DNA of 64,000 nucleotides from NCBI GenBank assembly GCA_902364065.1, contig CABJCJ010000002.1, forward strand, positions 71,714 to 135,713, read 5' to 3'. Made by a program: the position numbers and the translations under genes. Below, in pieces: positions 18,522-25,568 of this stretch. Origin of the DNA: Veillonellaceae bacterium SB90. Lineage in GTDB: Bacteria; Bacillota; Negativicutes; Selenomonadales; Selenomonadaceae. Each line of letters starts with the position of its first letter. Position 1 is the stretch's first letter. The notes under the pieces were generated by a model that did not search any database, was not told the origin of the DNA, and worked only from the letters and a program-made list of their open reading frames with translations.

Positions 18522-20014
18522 AGCTTCTCATCTCCATCCACTGTCACGGTGATATCCATATCGCTGATCGTATAGCCATCAAGTTCCACAAAACCCGATC
18601 GTTCCTGCACTTCAATTGATAGAAGTTCCGGACAGACCGCCGGGATTCGCGCGTAGACCGAGTCCCTCGCGATGCGCTCAGGATTAAGATGCAAGCAGTG
18701 CTGCCGGTGCAGCAGCATCCAAAAGACGTAGAACTGTTTCTCGCTGCACCAGGCGGACCGCTGCTCCTCAAGCATCGCGCAGAACGCCTGCAGCGTCGTC
18801 TTCCTGCCGAGACCCAGGAAATCCAGCAAATTGCGCACAATGGCCGCATAATGTTCCTGGACATTCTGAAGTTTCTCACCATGGACCTCCGTATCGTCAA
18901 TCTCCGGAAATGCTTCCTGTCGGCTCTCCCGCTCCAGCTTCTCGAGGCGCTGCGGCAGGAAGATCGTAAGCGGCGACCAGAGCTCGCAGGCCTGCAGCGG
19001 CAGGAAAGGCTCGACGAGACGGCGGGCTGCCGTCAAAGGCAATGGCGAGGCGAACATGCGGCTCGTGATCTCCTGTTCATAATTGAAACTGTCCACGCCT
19101 GTGAAATACAGCGCTTCTTCAGCCGCAGCCAGCGCTGATGTACCGAGGTCAATACCGGCCTTCAAGAGCTCGCGATGAAGCGCATGCACATGCGCAAGAT
19201 GGCGCTCCACGGCCTGGATGTTCGTATAGGCACGCCGCTCGGGGTCAGCCTGTGGATTGCCGCGGATGCGCTCCTTCGTATCGCGCACAAAGGTCTGGAG
19301 TTCCGTGAAGGCATCTTCCTCGCTCTTGAGCCGCTGGTTGAAATCAGCCACAATCCTGCGATAATGCTCCAGCGTCTCCTGCGAGACGATGTTGCGATGG
19401 ATTTCCTGACGGATTCTGTCCATGCGATTGCGCAGCGTTTCGACATCGAGCCGCATCTCCTCGATCTGACGCAGGGCCAGCACAAATTGCCCTTTCTCGA
19501 GCTGCTTGCGCAATATGAGCTGGTTGATGGACAGCTGGTACTCGCTGAAATACTCCTTCGTCGCAAAGATCAGCTCGAGTCCCTGTTCATCAAGGACATA
19601 ATACTGCTCGTTGGCATGGATGTCGGCGCGGTCTGCCTTAAGATAGGAATAACGGGCCCTCACCTCTCTGCCCTGTTCCCAGTCGAAAAAGACCTGTTCA
19701 TTGCGCCGGCCGGTCTGCGGGCGGAAAACGCCCACGATATCGCGGGCCAGCTGCTCATACGCTTCCTCCCCCTTCTCTACGGGGAAGAGACAGCCCTGCG
19801 TCTGCTGCTGCAGAAAAAGCGCAAGGTTCCGGATGCCGGCCTCACGCTTGCCGTCCAGCATTTGCTCAAAGAAAAAGAGCAGTGCCAGAAGGCCCAGCTC
19901 CATACCAGAATATGATTGTTCACCTTTCTGCCCGAACTGCCGCCTGCCAAGACGGTACAACGGTTCCATGAGCAGAATGCGTTTCATGCGTTCAGCAAAG
20001 TGTTCCGATTCCAT
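18518..20014 (-). CDS. jetA: Wadjet JetA: kleisin-like subunit
   Basis: 498 residues from the ATG at 20014, nine bases after AAAGGA; the ATG at 20032 is too close to that site. The protein has an N-terminal winged-helix-like region (HFAERMKRILLMEPLYRLGRR), a central predicted coiled coil (about 180-270, rich in Arg/Glu/Gln) and a C-terminal globular region. This is the architecture of the MukF/kleisin-like JetA family (I recall DUF5716 in Firmicutes types). It sits between jetD and jetB, overlapping both. No enzymatic motif is seen, as expected for a kleisin. Confidence 0.82.
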   Translation of the reverse strand: MESEHFAERMKRILLMEPLYRLGRRQFGQKGEQSYSGMELGLLALLFFFEQMLDGKREAGIRNLALFLQQQTQGCLFPVEKGEEAYEQLARDIVGVFRPQTGRRNEQVFFDWEQGREVRARYSYLKADRADIHANEQYYVLDEQGLELIFATKEYFSEYQLSINQLILRKQLEKGQFVLALRQIEEMRLDVETLRNRMDRIRQEIHRNIVSQETLEHYRRIVADFNQRLKSEEDAFTELQTFVRDTKERIRGNPQADPERRAYTNIQAVERHLAHVHALHRELLKAGIDLGTSALAAAEEALYFTGVDSFNYEQEITSRMFASPLPLTAARRLVEPFLPLQACELWSPLTIFLPQRLEKLERESRQEAFPEIDDTEVHGEKLQNVQEHYAAIVRNLLDFLGLGRKTTLQAFCAMLEEQRSAWCSEKQFYVFWMLLHRQHCLHLNPERIARDSVYARIPAVCPELLSIEVQERSGFVELDGYTISDMDITVTVDGDEKL

Positions 20015-21035
20015 TCCGTAATTCCTTTCCACATGTAAGCAAATCCGCTGCCGACAGGGCTTCCTGCGGATAATACCGATGATTCTCTAAGATTTGCCGG
20101 AACTTCCGTGTCTCCTCCGGCTGCAGCCAGTGGGAAAAAGCCCGCCAGGCCGCCTCATCAGGTATTTGCTGCTCCTTGCCCTGCGGTGCCTGCTGCTGCA
20201 AAAACGCCCGGTAAAACGGTGCGGCGAGCCGTACCTCGACGGCGGGGCAGGTGGACACAGACTGGAAGATTTTAAGCCCTTCCCAGTCAAAGTCGCCAAA
20301 GTACCAGGCAATGTGATGAGCCTCTGGACATCCCGCCTGCCGAGGCAGGGCCGCGAGATTGCCCGCGATCTTCCAGCCGGCGCCAAAAACCAGAGACGCA
20401 AAGCCAAGCTCTGCGAAATACGGCAGCAGCTTATGATACGGAGCCTTGTTCTCCAGCACCAGATGATGGCAAATATCGCCCTGCAAGGCAGAAGGATGGA
20501 CCGCCATCATCAGGGGTTCCCACTCCCGTTTGACGCCGATATCCTGCCAGCTGAGATGCAGACGATGCAGCAACACTTCTCCTTCTGTAGTCAACAGGAA
20601 TTTTTCATCGCGAAAGATATCCCAGGAACGCTGCTGATCAGAAACCGTCAGCGGCTGCTTGGCAGCCGTATGCTGCAGCCATTGGCTCAGCTGGAGGATG
20701 TGCGCAAGATCCTGTTGCCAGAACGTGAGCGGATGTCCATAATAAAAGGAAAAGTCGAGCGAGGCAGCCAAGCCGTGCCGTGCAATATCCTGCTGGATGG
20801 CATCGGCCGCCGGGCAGAGGCGCCCGCGTGCAAGGCGGCAGCGCCGCGGCAAGCCGCGAAAATCCGATCCGCGCGATGCCACCCGCGTCAGGCTCCCATC
20901 GCGCAGCAACGCTGCCATGGCCTGATGAAAGGTCTCATAGTCCATAGCAGCAAAGGCTCGCTGCAAATCGTCCAAATCAACGGTCTTGCGCGTCCATTCC
21001 CACAGGAATGCCCGGATTTCCTGTTCGGCATCCAT
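19992..21035 (-). CDS. jetD: Wadjet JetD: Toprim/topoisomerase-VI-A-like nuclease
   Basis: 347 residues. The C-terminal Toprim domain is recognisable: the metal-binding glutamate lies in HLVLENKAPYH (E195) and the DxD pair in WYFGDFDWEGLKI (D248, D250). JetD is the subunit that cuts plasmid DNA in Wadjet systems; the N-terminal half should be the arm and winged-helix region. I choose the ATG at 21035, six bases after GGGAGG, rather than the GTG one codon earlier. It is the first gene of the operon, with an extended -10 promoter about 40 bases upstream. Gene order D-A-B-C resembles what I remember of type III Wadjet; the subtype is not certain. Confidence 0.87.
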   Translation of the reverse strand: MDAEQEIRAFLWEWTRKTVDLDDLQRAFAAMDYETFHQAMAALLRDGSLTRVASRGSDFRGLPRRCRLARGRLCPAADAIQQDIARHGLAASLDFSFYYGHPLTFWQQDLAHILQLSQWLQHTAAKQPLTVSDQQRSWDIFRDEKFLLTTEGEVLLHRLHLSWQDIGVKREWEPLMMAVHPSALQGDICHHLVLENKAPYHKLLPYFAELGFASLVFGAGWKIAGNLAALPRQAGCPEAHHIAWYFGDFDWEGLKIFQSVSTCPAVEVRLAAPFYRAFLQQQAPQGKEQQIPDEAAWRAFSHWLQPEETRKFRQILENHRYYPQEALSAADLLTCGKELRNGIGTLC

Positions 21036-21074
21036 CACAAACCTCCCGCCTTTCTCATCATTTTATTTTTTTTC

Positions 21075-21103
21075 ATTATATCATAGAACACACATCAGCA
21101 AAA
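21075..21103 (-). promoter_or_regulatory. Extended -10 promoter of the jetDABC operon
   Basis: Minus strand TGATATAAT (a perfect -10 with a TGn extension, 21075-21083). The -35 region around TTTTGCTG is weak. The run of A/T before jetD contrasts with the GC-rich surroundings. Confidence 0.6.
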
Positions 21104-21161
21104 GCCAGGATTTTCTCTAGCCAGCTCAAAGACGTCTTCGGGCCACCTTTTCTAAGAAAAT

Positions 21162-21198
21162 GGACCTCTTCCACCGCTATCGCGGTCCCCCTTCCCCG
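21162..21198 (+). repeat. Flanking direct repeat, right copy
   Basis: 37-base element GGACCTCTTCCACCGCTATC followed by GCGGTCCCCCTTCCCCG, nearly identical to 13180-13215. Its end runs into a perfect 22-base palindrome (CCTTCCCCGTG / CACGGGGAAGG, 21190-21211). It lies between the jet promoter and the tRNA-Leu promoter. Confidence 0.7.
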
Positions 21199-21228
21199 TG
21201 CACGGGGAAGGCTGATTTATGGGATGGG

Positions 21229-21257
21229 TTGACAAAAGGAAAGATGAATGCTAAAAT
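21229..21257 (+). promoter_or_regulatory. Promoter of tRNA-Leu
   Basis: Perfect -35 TTGACA (21229-21234), 17-base spacer, -10 TAAAAT (21252-21257), about 36 bases before the tRNA 5' end. Confidence 0.8.
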
Positions 21258-21292
21258 GTATTACGTTAATGACGCATGAGTGATGTCATTTT

Positions 21293-21379
21293 GCCGGAGT
21301 GGCGGAATTGGCAGACGCAGCAGACTCAAAATCTGCCGTTGGCAACAACGTGCCGGTTCAAGTCCGGCCTTCGGCACCA
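21293..21379 (+). tRNA. tRNA-Leu (anticodon CAA)
   Basis: 87 bases including encoded CCA. Acceptor arms GCCGGAG / CTTCGGC pair; the anticodon stem GCAGA / TCTGC encloses loop CTCAAAA, giving CAA for the UUG codon. A long variable arm follows, as in class II tRNAs. It is the only plus-strand gene near the Wadjet island, and tRNA-Leu genes are common integration sites. Confidence 0.95.
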
Positions 21380-21391
21380 CTTGCAACACAA

Positions 21392-21422
21392 GGCTTCGCG
21401 GGGTTTCCGCGGAGCTTTTTTT
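21392..21422 (+). terminator. Terminator after tRNA-Leu
   Basis: Stem GCTTCGCGG / CCGCGGAGC (one G-T pair), then seven T residues, starting 13 bases past the CCA end. Confidence 0.8.
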
Positions 21423-21441
21423 GATGACAAAAACAGAGGTC

Positions 21442-21463
21442 AGCACCTAACATAGCACCTAAC
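21442..21463 (+). repeat. Two short direct repeats AGCACCTAAC
   Basis: The decamer AGCACCTAAC occurs at 21442-21451 and 21454-21463, two bases apart, in the otherwise gene-free stretch after tRNA-Leu. The function is unknown; it could be a remnant recombination site. Confidence 0.5.
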
Positions 21464-21485
21464 GGGTCATTGAAGAAAATATAAG

Positions 21486-21520
21486 AAAAGCCAGGCACAT
21501 CGATTGTCTGGCTTTTTCTA
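21486..21520. terminator. Bidirectional hairpin terminator
   Basis: AAAGCCAG...CTGGCTTTTT stem with A/T runs on both sides. It sits between tRNA-Leu (plus) and the 3' end of the minus-strand gene at 21592. The rest of 21380-21591 shows no gene. Confidence 0.65.
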
Positions 21521-21591
21521 CAGATACGAACGCCACAAACAAGATCATTTTGCATATATATGCATAACGAAGCACGAGCCTGCCGCGATGA

Positions 21592-22509
21592 TTACGCCTC
21601 GGGCAACAGCTGCTGAATGCGCTGGTTGACGAGATCAATCCATTCGCCGTGGAAGCCGACTTCCATCAGGAGCTCTTCGAGCGTCTCGATGCGCGGCTGT
21701 TCGAGGAACATCAGCACGCGGCTCTTCTCGAGCGGGCGGTAGATGTAGTAATCCTCGGGCATCGTGCCGGGCTGCGGGAACGCGACGGTGTACTCATGAT
21801 ACATCTTGTCATTCATGGATTCATAGACGCCCGTCGAGCGCGCCGCATAGGCACGCCAGGTATCCGGCAGCTCTGAGAGCAGCGCGCGGATCTCCTCCTC
21901 GAGCGCCGCGATCTTCGTGCGGTAGTCGGCGAGGGTCTGACTGACGGCCTGCGTGTCCTCGAGCATGACGGCACAGATGAAGTCGCGCAGGGCGGCAAAA
22001 TCCGTCAGCTGGTACTGCAGGAAGTCCTCGGGCTTCTCGACGCCGGCCAGCCAGTCCTTGAGCGACTGCTCCATGGCCGCACGGGCCTTGGCCACGACGA
22101 GCTCATCCTCGCTGTGCAGCCGGAGCGAGAGGTTCGCGACACGCTGGCCGGGCTCCTCCGACTTCAGGATTTCCTGCCCGGCGCAGGCACGGCAGTAGCC
22201 GATGGCCTCATTCGTGAAGGGCTTGCCCGCATGGATCTCTCCCATGAACGGGAATTCCTTGCCGAGCTTGTCGTAGATGCGGCGTTCCTCGGCAAGCTTG
22301 CCTTTCGAATAATACGTCAGCGGACGCTTCTGATAGACGACGCGCGTCACCTTGCCGCAGCCCGGGCAGTGATATTCCTTGTCGACGAGATTCACGGCGA
22401 TGTCGCGTTCCGGATTCGGCTTGAAGAACGCGTACGGTACCGTCTCGACGAAGCAATAGTTGAACACGTTGAGCAGATTATCGGTGATACGGGAAGGTTC
22501 ATTGGCCAT
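21592..22509 (-). CDS. Uncharacterised zinc-ribbon protein
   Basis: About 305 residues; I do not recognise the family. Near the N-terminus CPGCGK (about residue 50) and, about 60 residues later, CRACAGQ form a likely CxxC-CxxC zinc site. The middle is helical and Glu-rich (about 150-225), and the C-terminus has EDYYIYRPLEKSRVLMF. No signal peptide or membrane segment is seen, so it is probably cytoplasmic. The start is the ATG at 22509, eight bases after AGGAG; the GTG at 22518 overlaps that site. It stands alone between a terminator and the tRNA operon. Codon use looks like that of its neighbours. Confidence 0.75.
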   Translation of the reverse strand: MANEPSRITDNLLNVFNYCFVETVPYAFFKPNPERDIAVNLVDKEYHCPGCGKVTRVVYQKRPLTYYSKGKLAEERRIYDKLGKEFPFMGEIHAGKPFTNEAIGYCRACAGQEILKSEEPGQRVANLSLRLHSEDELVVAKARAAMEQSLKDWLAGVEKPEDFLQYQLTDFAALRDFICAVMLEDTQAVSQTLADYRTKIAALEEEIRALLSELPDTWRAYAARSTGVYESMNDKMYHEYTVAFPQPGTMPEDYYIYRPLEKSRVLMFLEQPRIETLEELLMEVGFHGEWIDLVNQRIQQLLPEA

Positions 22510-22559
22510 CAAAGACACTCCTAACTTATTACAGGCAATCGCAGGTGATTACAGGCAAA

Positions 22560-22592
22560 CAAAAAGCCCGGAAGGAAAACCTTCCGGGCTGC
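22560..22592 (-). terminator. Terminator of the tRNA operon
   Basis: Perfect ten-base stem GCCCGGAAGG / CCTTCCGGGC with a four-base loop, then TTTTTG on the minus strand, ten bases past the last tRNA. Confidence 0.85.
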
Positions 22593-22601
22593 ATTTCATC
22601 T

Positions 22602-22675
22602 TGGAGGCGACACCCAGAATCGAACTGGGGATAAAGGTTTTGCAGACCTCGGCCTTACCACTTGGCTATGTCGCC
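22602..22675 (-). tRNA. tRNA-Cys (GCA), copy 2
   Basis: 74 bases with encoded CCA. Acceptor GGCGACA / TGTCGCC; anticodon loop CTGCAAA gives GCA. Identical to the copy at 22772-22845. Confidence 0.95.
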
Positions 22676-22684
22676 AAAATAAAA

Positions 22685-22759
22685 TGGAGCGGAAAACGAG
22701 GCTCGAACTCGCGACCCCCACCTTGGCAAGGTGGTGCTCTACCACTGAGCTATTTCCGC
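22685..22759 (-). tRNA. tRNA-Gly (GCC), copy 2
   Basis: 75 bases with CCA. GCGGAAATAGCTCAGTGGTA start and anticodon loop with GCC. Identical to 22852-22926. Confidence 0.95.
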
Positions 22760-22771
22760 ATGATATAAAAT

Positions 22772-22845
22772 TGGAGGCGACACCCAGAATCGAACTGGGG
22801 ATAAAGGTTTTGCAGACCTCGGCCTTACCACTTGGCTATGTCGCC
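22772..22845 (-). tRNA. tRNA-Cys (GCA), copy 1
   Basis: Same 74-base sequence as 22602-22675, with a different short spacer on the 5' side. Part of a tandem Cys-Gly duplication with a period of about 167-170 bases. Confidence 0.95.
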
Positions 22846-22851
22846 GAAAAA

Positions 22852-22926
22852 TGGAGCGGAAAACGAGGCTCGAACTCGCGACCCCCACCTTGGCAAGGTG
22901 GTGCTCTACCACTGAGCTATTTCCGC
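22852..22926 (-). tRNA. tRNA-Gly (GCC), copy 1
   Basis: Same 75-base sequence as 22685-22759; lies six bases before the Cys copy at 22772. Confidence 0.95.
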
Positions 22927-22931
22927 ATGAA

Positions 22932-23008
22932 TGGCGACCCGAATGGGACTTGAACCCATGACCTCCGCCGTGACAGGGCGGCATTCTAACCAACTAAACT
23001 ACCGGGCC
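22932..23008 (-). tRNA. tRNA-Asp (GTC)
   Basis: 77 bases with CCA. Acceptor GGCCCGG pairs with TCGGGTC through G-T wobbles; anticodon stem CCGCC / GGCGG with GTC. First gene of the five-tRNA operon. Confidence 0.94.
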
Positions 23009-23047
23009 GTTCTTCTTTTGTGTCGCTCTGTCTCAGCGACATGTATT

Positions 23048-23076
23048 ATTATATGGGCAATCTGCGTTCTTGTCAA
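23048..23076 (-). promoter_or_regulatory. Consensus promoter of the tRNA operon
   Basis: Minus strand TTGACA (23071-23076), exactly 17 bases, TATAAT (23048-23053): a perfect sigma-70 consensus, about 40 bases before tRNA-Asp. A short hairpin (TGTCGCT...AGCGACA) lies in the leader. Confidence 0.88.
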
Positions 23077-23149
23077 CACTTATTTTAAAAAAAGTTGCGA
23101 TTCCGTTGAAAAAGGGATGAAACAAAGAGCAGACACGCTACGTTATATA

Positions 23150-23188
23150 AAAAGGAGCCCGCCGTACAAAGCATTCGCACGCGGGCCT
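23150..23188 (-). terminator. Terminator after pepD
   Basis: Stem of GCCCGC... / ...GCGGGC arms around a loop, with CCTTTTTAT following on the minus strand, just past the pepD stop codon. Confidence 0.65.
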
Positions 23189-23225
23189 ACCCTCTATGTT
23201 CTTTTCGTTATGCCCCAAGCGGCCG

Positions 23226-24677
23226 TCAGTGCAGCGCAGCGATCTTCTCGAGTGTCGCGAGGATCAGATCCACCTGCGGCTTGACCGTGGCGAGGACGAG
23301 ATGCTCATTGGGGCTGTGGATGTCGCACGTCGTCACGCCGATGGACACCATGTCGAGCTGCGGATTCTTGAGGAAGTGCCAGCCGCATTCGAGGCCGGCG
23401 TGGATTGTCTCGACCTTCATGGGCTTGCCGTTCTGCTCCTCAAACGTCTCCGCCACGATCTTCGCGAGGCGGCTGTCCTTGTTTTCCTTCCAGCCCGGCG
23501 ACTGCGTGCCGATGTGGGCCGTGAAGCCCGTGAGCGCGGCAATCGTCTCGGCATACTGGCGGAACTCGTCGAGTTTCTGGTCGATGGCCGAGCGCGGGAA
23601 GAACTGGACCTCCACTTCATCCTCGCTCATATTGACGACACCGAGGTTCGCGCTCGTCTCGACGAGGCCCGGGATGACCGATGACATCGCGTAGACGCCC
23701 GTGTGCAGGATCGTCAGCAGGCGCAGCAGACGCTGCGTGTCGCCGGCCTTGATGACCTGCTCGGGCATCTCGGCCGGTGCGAGGCTGATGTCGATGGTCG
23801 GGTCGACATTGCCGTACATCTTCGCAAAGCGCGTGCGGATGTCGCGCAGCACCTCCACCATCTTCTCGCGCGGCAGTTCCGTCGCGATGACGGCCCGGGC
23901 CGTGTTCGGGATGGCGTTGCGCGCCTTGCCGCCCGTGAAGGAGATGAGCTCGATCTCGCCCTCTTTCTGCAGGGCCGTCAGCGCCATGGCCAGTGTGCGG
24001 ATGGCATTGCCGCGGCCGTCGCCGATGCGCTCACCCGAATGGCCGCCGAGCAGGCCCTGGATCTCAATCGTCCAGGCATGCTGGCTCTCGGCCGGCACAC
24101 GGCGCAGCTCGCGCGTGAAATCGAGGTTGACGCTGCCGGCACTGCCGACGGTCAGCTCGTCATAATTCTCGCTGTCGCAGTTAATGAGGAAGGAAGCATC
24201 CTTGAGGTGCTCAGCGCCGAGCTTGATGGCGCCCGTCATGCCCTGCTCCTCGTCCACCGTCACGATGAGACGCAGCGGGCCGTGGTTCTTCGCATGCTTC
24301 AGCACGTAGATGCCCTCGGCCACACCGATGCCGTCGTCGGCGCCGAGGCTCGTGCCCTCTGCCGACAAATACTTCTCGTCGCGTACGAGCTTGATGGGAT
24401 CCTTGAGCGGATCGTACGCATAGCCTTCCTCCGCGACGCAGACCATGTCCATATGGCCCTGCAGGATCGTCAGCGGCGCCTGTTCAAAGCCAGGAGCTGC
24501 CGGCTTGTCCGCAATGATGCTGTTGACCTCGTCCTGCGTCACCGTGCAGCCGAGTTCCGTCAAATACGACTTCAGGAAGTCGCTGACAGCCTGTTCATGG
24601 CCCGACTTGCGCGGGATGGCCGCAAGCTTCGAGAATTCCTGCAATACCCCTTCGAGTACCTCATTTTCCTGTTTCAT
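23226..24677 (-). CDS. pepD: Aminoacyl-histidine dipeptidase (M20C, PepD)
   Basis: 483 residues. Zinc metallopeptidase that hydrolyses X-His and other dipeptides in the cytoplasm. Metal-site motifs are LQGHMDMVCV (first His/Asp), LGADDGIGVAEG, DEEQGMTGA (catalytic Glu pair) and a C-terminal HAGLECGWH. The lid/dimerisation domain is inserted in the middle. Length matches PepD. The start is the ATG at 24677 (MKQENEVLEGV), after AGGAAAGGTG; the 31 codons upstream overlap the preceding terminator. Single-gene unit with terminators on both sides. Confidence 0.93.
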   Translation of the reverse strand: MKQENEVLEGVLQEFSKLAAIPRKSGHEQAVSDFLKSYLTELGCTVTQDEVNSIIADKPAAPGFEQAPLTILQGHMDMVCVAEEGYAYDPLKDPIKLVRDEKYLSAEGTSLGADDGIGVAEGIYVLKHAKNHGPLRLIVTVDEEQGMTGAIKLGAEHLKDASFLINCDSENYDELTVGSAGSVNLDFTRELRRVPAESQHAWTIEIQGLLGGHSGERIGDGRGNAIRTLAMALTALQKEGEIELISFTGGKARNAIPNTARAVIATELPREKMVEVLRDIRTRFAKMYGNVDPTIDISLAPAEMPEQVIKAGDTQRLLRLLTILHTGVYAMSSVIPGLVETSANLGVVNMSEDEVEVQFFPRSAIDQKLDEFRQYAETIAALTGFTAHIGTQSPGWKENKDSRLAKIVAETFEEQNGKPMKVETIHAGLECGWHFLKNPQLDMVSIGVTTCDIHSPNEHLVLATVKPQVDLILATLEKIAALH

Positions 24678-24751
24678 CACTATCACCTTTCCTCGTGAAA
24701 TTCCGCCTGTCTCCACCTGCCGCAGATGCGAGCAAAGCGGGAGGCAGGCAA

Positions 24752-24782
24752 AAGGAAAAGCCTGCCCCACCTTGGGACAGGC
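24752..24782 (-). terminator. Terminator after the SepF-like gene
   Basis: Ten-base stem GCCTGTCCCA / TGGGGCAGGC (one mismatch) followed on the minus strand by TTTTCCTTTT. Confidence 0.7.
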
Positions 24783-24817
24783 TGAGAACCTTCAACAAAT
24801 GAGCGGACACCGGGACC

Positions 24818-25396
24818 TCAGTCCGTGAGGGCTGCCGGCATCGCTTCCGCCACATCGACACCTTCCGGTGCGTAGAGGACAATCTGCTCGGAAATGCGCT
24901 TTGCGCAGCCGTTGACCACGTAGCAGGCACCATTGACAAAATCGCAGATGCGGCGCTGCTCCTCGGCAGCGACACTCTCGTAGTTGACAACAGCAGCCTT
25001 GCCGGCCTTGAGGTCATCGGCAATCGACGTCACGAGGTCGAAATCCTCAGGCACGTAGATCTTGACGCGCAGTTCGGCGACCTTCGTCGTATGGACCGTG
25101 AACTGGCGGCGCGTCGTCGCATGAGAGGGCTCGCGGTAGGACGGAGCGGCCGTCGTGCGGCGTTCTTCAGCCGGTGCAAAGAAAATGGAGCTGCCACCCG
25201 AAACCTTGTACTCTTCTGCCGTTCTCACGGAAGATGCCTGCGCCGCAGCCTTCTGCTGGCCGGCCTTGCGCTGTTCCTGCTGAGACTTCGTCTCGAGGAC
25301 CTCTTCTTCTTCGACTTCTTCCTCTTCCCATGGCAGAATCATATCCATGAGGCCCGTGAGTTTGCCTTTCACTTTCTCCATACCGCTCATACTCAT
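24818..25396 (-). CDS. SepF-like protein (second, divergent paralogue)
   Basis: 192 residues. The C-terminal domain (about 105-185: VAELRVKIYVPEDFDLVTSI, DDLKAGKAAVVNYESV, RRICDFVNGACYVVNG) follows the SepF fold, which polymerises and tethers FtsZ to the membrane. The N-terminus starts MEKVKGKLTGLMDMILPW, an amphipathic stretch like SepF membrane anchors, and a Glu-rich and Gln/Ala-rich linker joins the two. It differs clearly from the canonical SepF at 34933-35427 and has its own promoter and terminator outside the division cluster. Start at 25396 (ATG five bases after GGAAGG); the ATG at 25390 is possible. Confidence 0.8.
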   Translation of the reverse strand: MSMSGMEKVKGKLTGLMDMILPWEEEEVEEEEVLETKSQQEQRKAGQQKAAAQASSVRTAEEYKVSGGSSIFFAPAEERRTTAAPSYREPSHATTRRQFTVHTTKVAELRVKIYVPEDFDLVTSIADDLKAGKAAVVNYESVAAEEQRRICDFVNGACYVVNGCAKRISEQIVLYAPEGVDVAEAMPAALTD

Positions 25397-25470
25397 CTCG
25401 TCCTTCCAAGCTGAAATCCAATCATCTCGACGTCTTGCTGATACCGACATACGGTGTAAATTTACATTTA

Positions 25471-25499
25471 ACTATCGACATGATACCACATTTCGTCAA
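25471..25499 (-). promoter_or_regulatory. Promoter of the SepF-like gene
   Basis: Minus strand -35 TTGACG (25494-25499), 17-base spacer, -10 GATAGT (25471-25476). Confidence 0.4.
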
Positions 25500-25506
25500 A
25501 AAATGC

Positions 25507-25545
25507 AAAAATCCTGCTGGAATTCACATCCAGCAGGATTTTTTA
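25507..25545. terminator. Bidirectional terminator after typA
   Basis: Perfect twelve-base stem (AATCCTGCTGGA / TCCAGCAGGATT), seven-base loop, T run on either strand. Confidence 0.85.
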
Positions 25546-25568
25546 CAAAAAACAAGCAGCGTAACGTC

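Noticed and set aside
21229..21379. Intact attachment site or integrase linked to tRNA-Leu
   Set aside because: No integrase gene is seen and the tRNA 3' end is not duplicated within the window; only the direct repeats listed hint at mobility.
22460..22953. Small frames across the tRNA cluster, with repeated peptides
   Set aside because: The repeated peptides come from the duplicated tRNA genes read as protein.
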